14,540 nt of DNA from Candidatus Stercoripulliclostridium merdigallinarum (lineage in GTDB: Bacteria; Bacillota; Clostridia; Christensenellales; DTU072), in assembly GCA_018714575.1 (NCBI GenBank), contig DVNF01000098.1, positions 1-14,540 of the forward strand. Reading direction: 5' to 3'. Positions 14,487-14,540 of the stretch are shown piece after piece; the first letter of the stretch is position 1; each line of letters opens with the position of its first letter. Under the pieces are notes generated by a model, which ran no database searches, was not told where the DNA came from, and saw only the letters and a program-made list of their open reading frames with translations. Made by a program: the position numbers and the translations under genes.

Positions 14487-14540
14487 AAACCGCGTCTAGG
14501 TGAAGATTTCAGGCACTTTTGAAAAAATCCGCCTCGGAGC

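Noticed and set aside
14394..14522. A 42-codon ORF beginning GTG, with AGGAAGG upstream, after the symporter.
   Set aside because: It runs straight through the intrinsic terminator and one inverted-repeat arm, and its sequence resembles nothing I know; the frame is probably open by chance.

Overview
The window reads as ordinary chromosome of a Gram-positive, Clostridia-like bacterium (Bacillota). I infer this from the consensus sigma-A type promoters with 17-18 bp spacers and very short 5' leaders, the mostly good Shine-Dalgarno sites, the U-tailed intrinsic terminators, and families common in gut Clostridia (DUF6198/YczE-like membrane protein, PiT plus DUF47, GPH symporter, membrane-inserted M28 peptidase). 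A finer assignment, for example to the Christensenellales, would be a guess. I see no phage genes, transposase, CRISPR array, rRNA or tRNA.

Layout. (1) Positions 1-1401, + strand: the C-terminal half of an MFS transporter overlaps a DUF6198-type membrane protein. (2) 1433-2823, + strand: a well-promoted M28 zinc peptidase with two inserted membrane hairpins, ended by a terminator shared with the convergent rlmI. (3) 2876-4084, - strand: an RlmI-type 23S rRNA cytosine methyltransferase whose promoter places transcription initiation on the start codon. (4) 4123-5957, + strand: a membrane-anchored SGNH/GDSL hydrolase with an unrecognised C-terminal half, followed by a 155-bp gap with two palindromes. 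(5) 6113-7933, + strand: a tight three-gene operon of an RlmA-type 23S rRNA guanine methyltransferase, a single-domain MGMT-like DNA repair protein and a YgjP-type zinc metallopeptidase. (6) 7975-8877, + strand: an amidohydrolase-2 family gene with its own promoter and terminator. (7) 8922-12636, - strand: PiT phosphate transporter, DUF47 partner, YfbR-type 5'-nucleotidase and a membrane-anchored sialidase-like beta-propeller, probably one transcript. (8) 12818-14458, + strand: a GPH-family sugar:cation symporter with promoter and terminator; the terminator lies inside a 16-bp perfect inverted repeat.

How the genes fit together. The PiT-DUF47-YfbR run is the clearest functional unit: phosphate import, its presumed regulator, and an enzyme that releases phosphate from deoxynucleoside monophosphates, with the last two genes overlapping by 4 bp. 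The rlmA-MGMT-YgjP run joins RNA modification, alkylation repair and a putative protease. The other genes (transporters, esterase-like and sialidase-like surface enzymes, peptidase) suit a heterotrophic, possibly host-associated life but do not form one pathway.

I did not find a convincing new multi-gene system. The most rewarding points are small-scale: the predicted leaderless rlmI transcript, the inverted repeat around the last terminator, two near-identical promoters, the M28 peptidase whose metal ligands are separated by membrane segments, and the unknown domain on the SGNH hydrolase.
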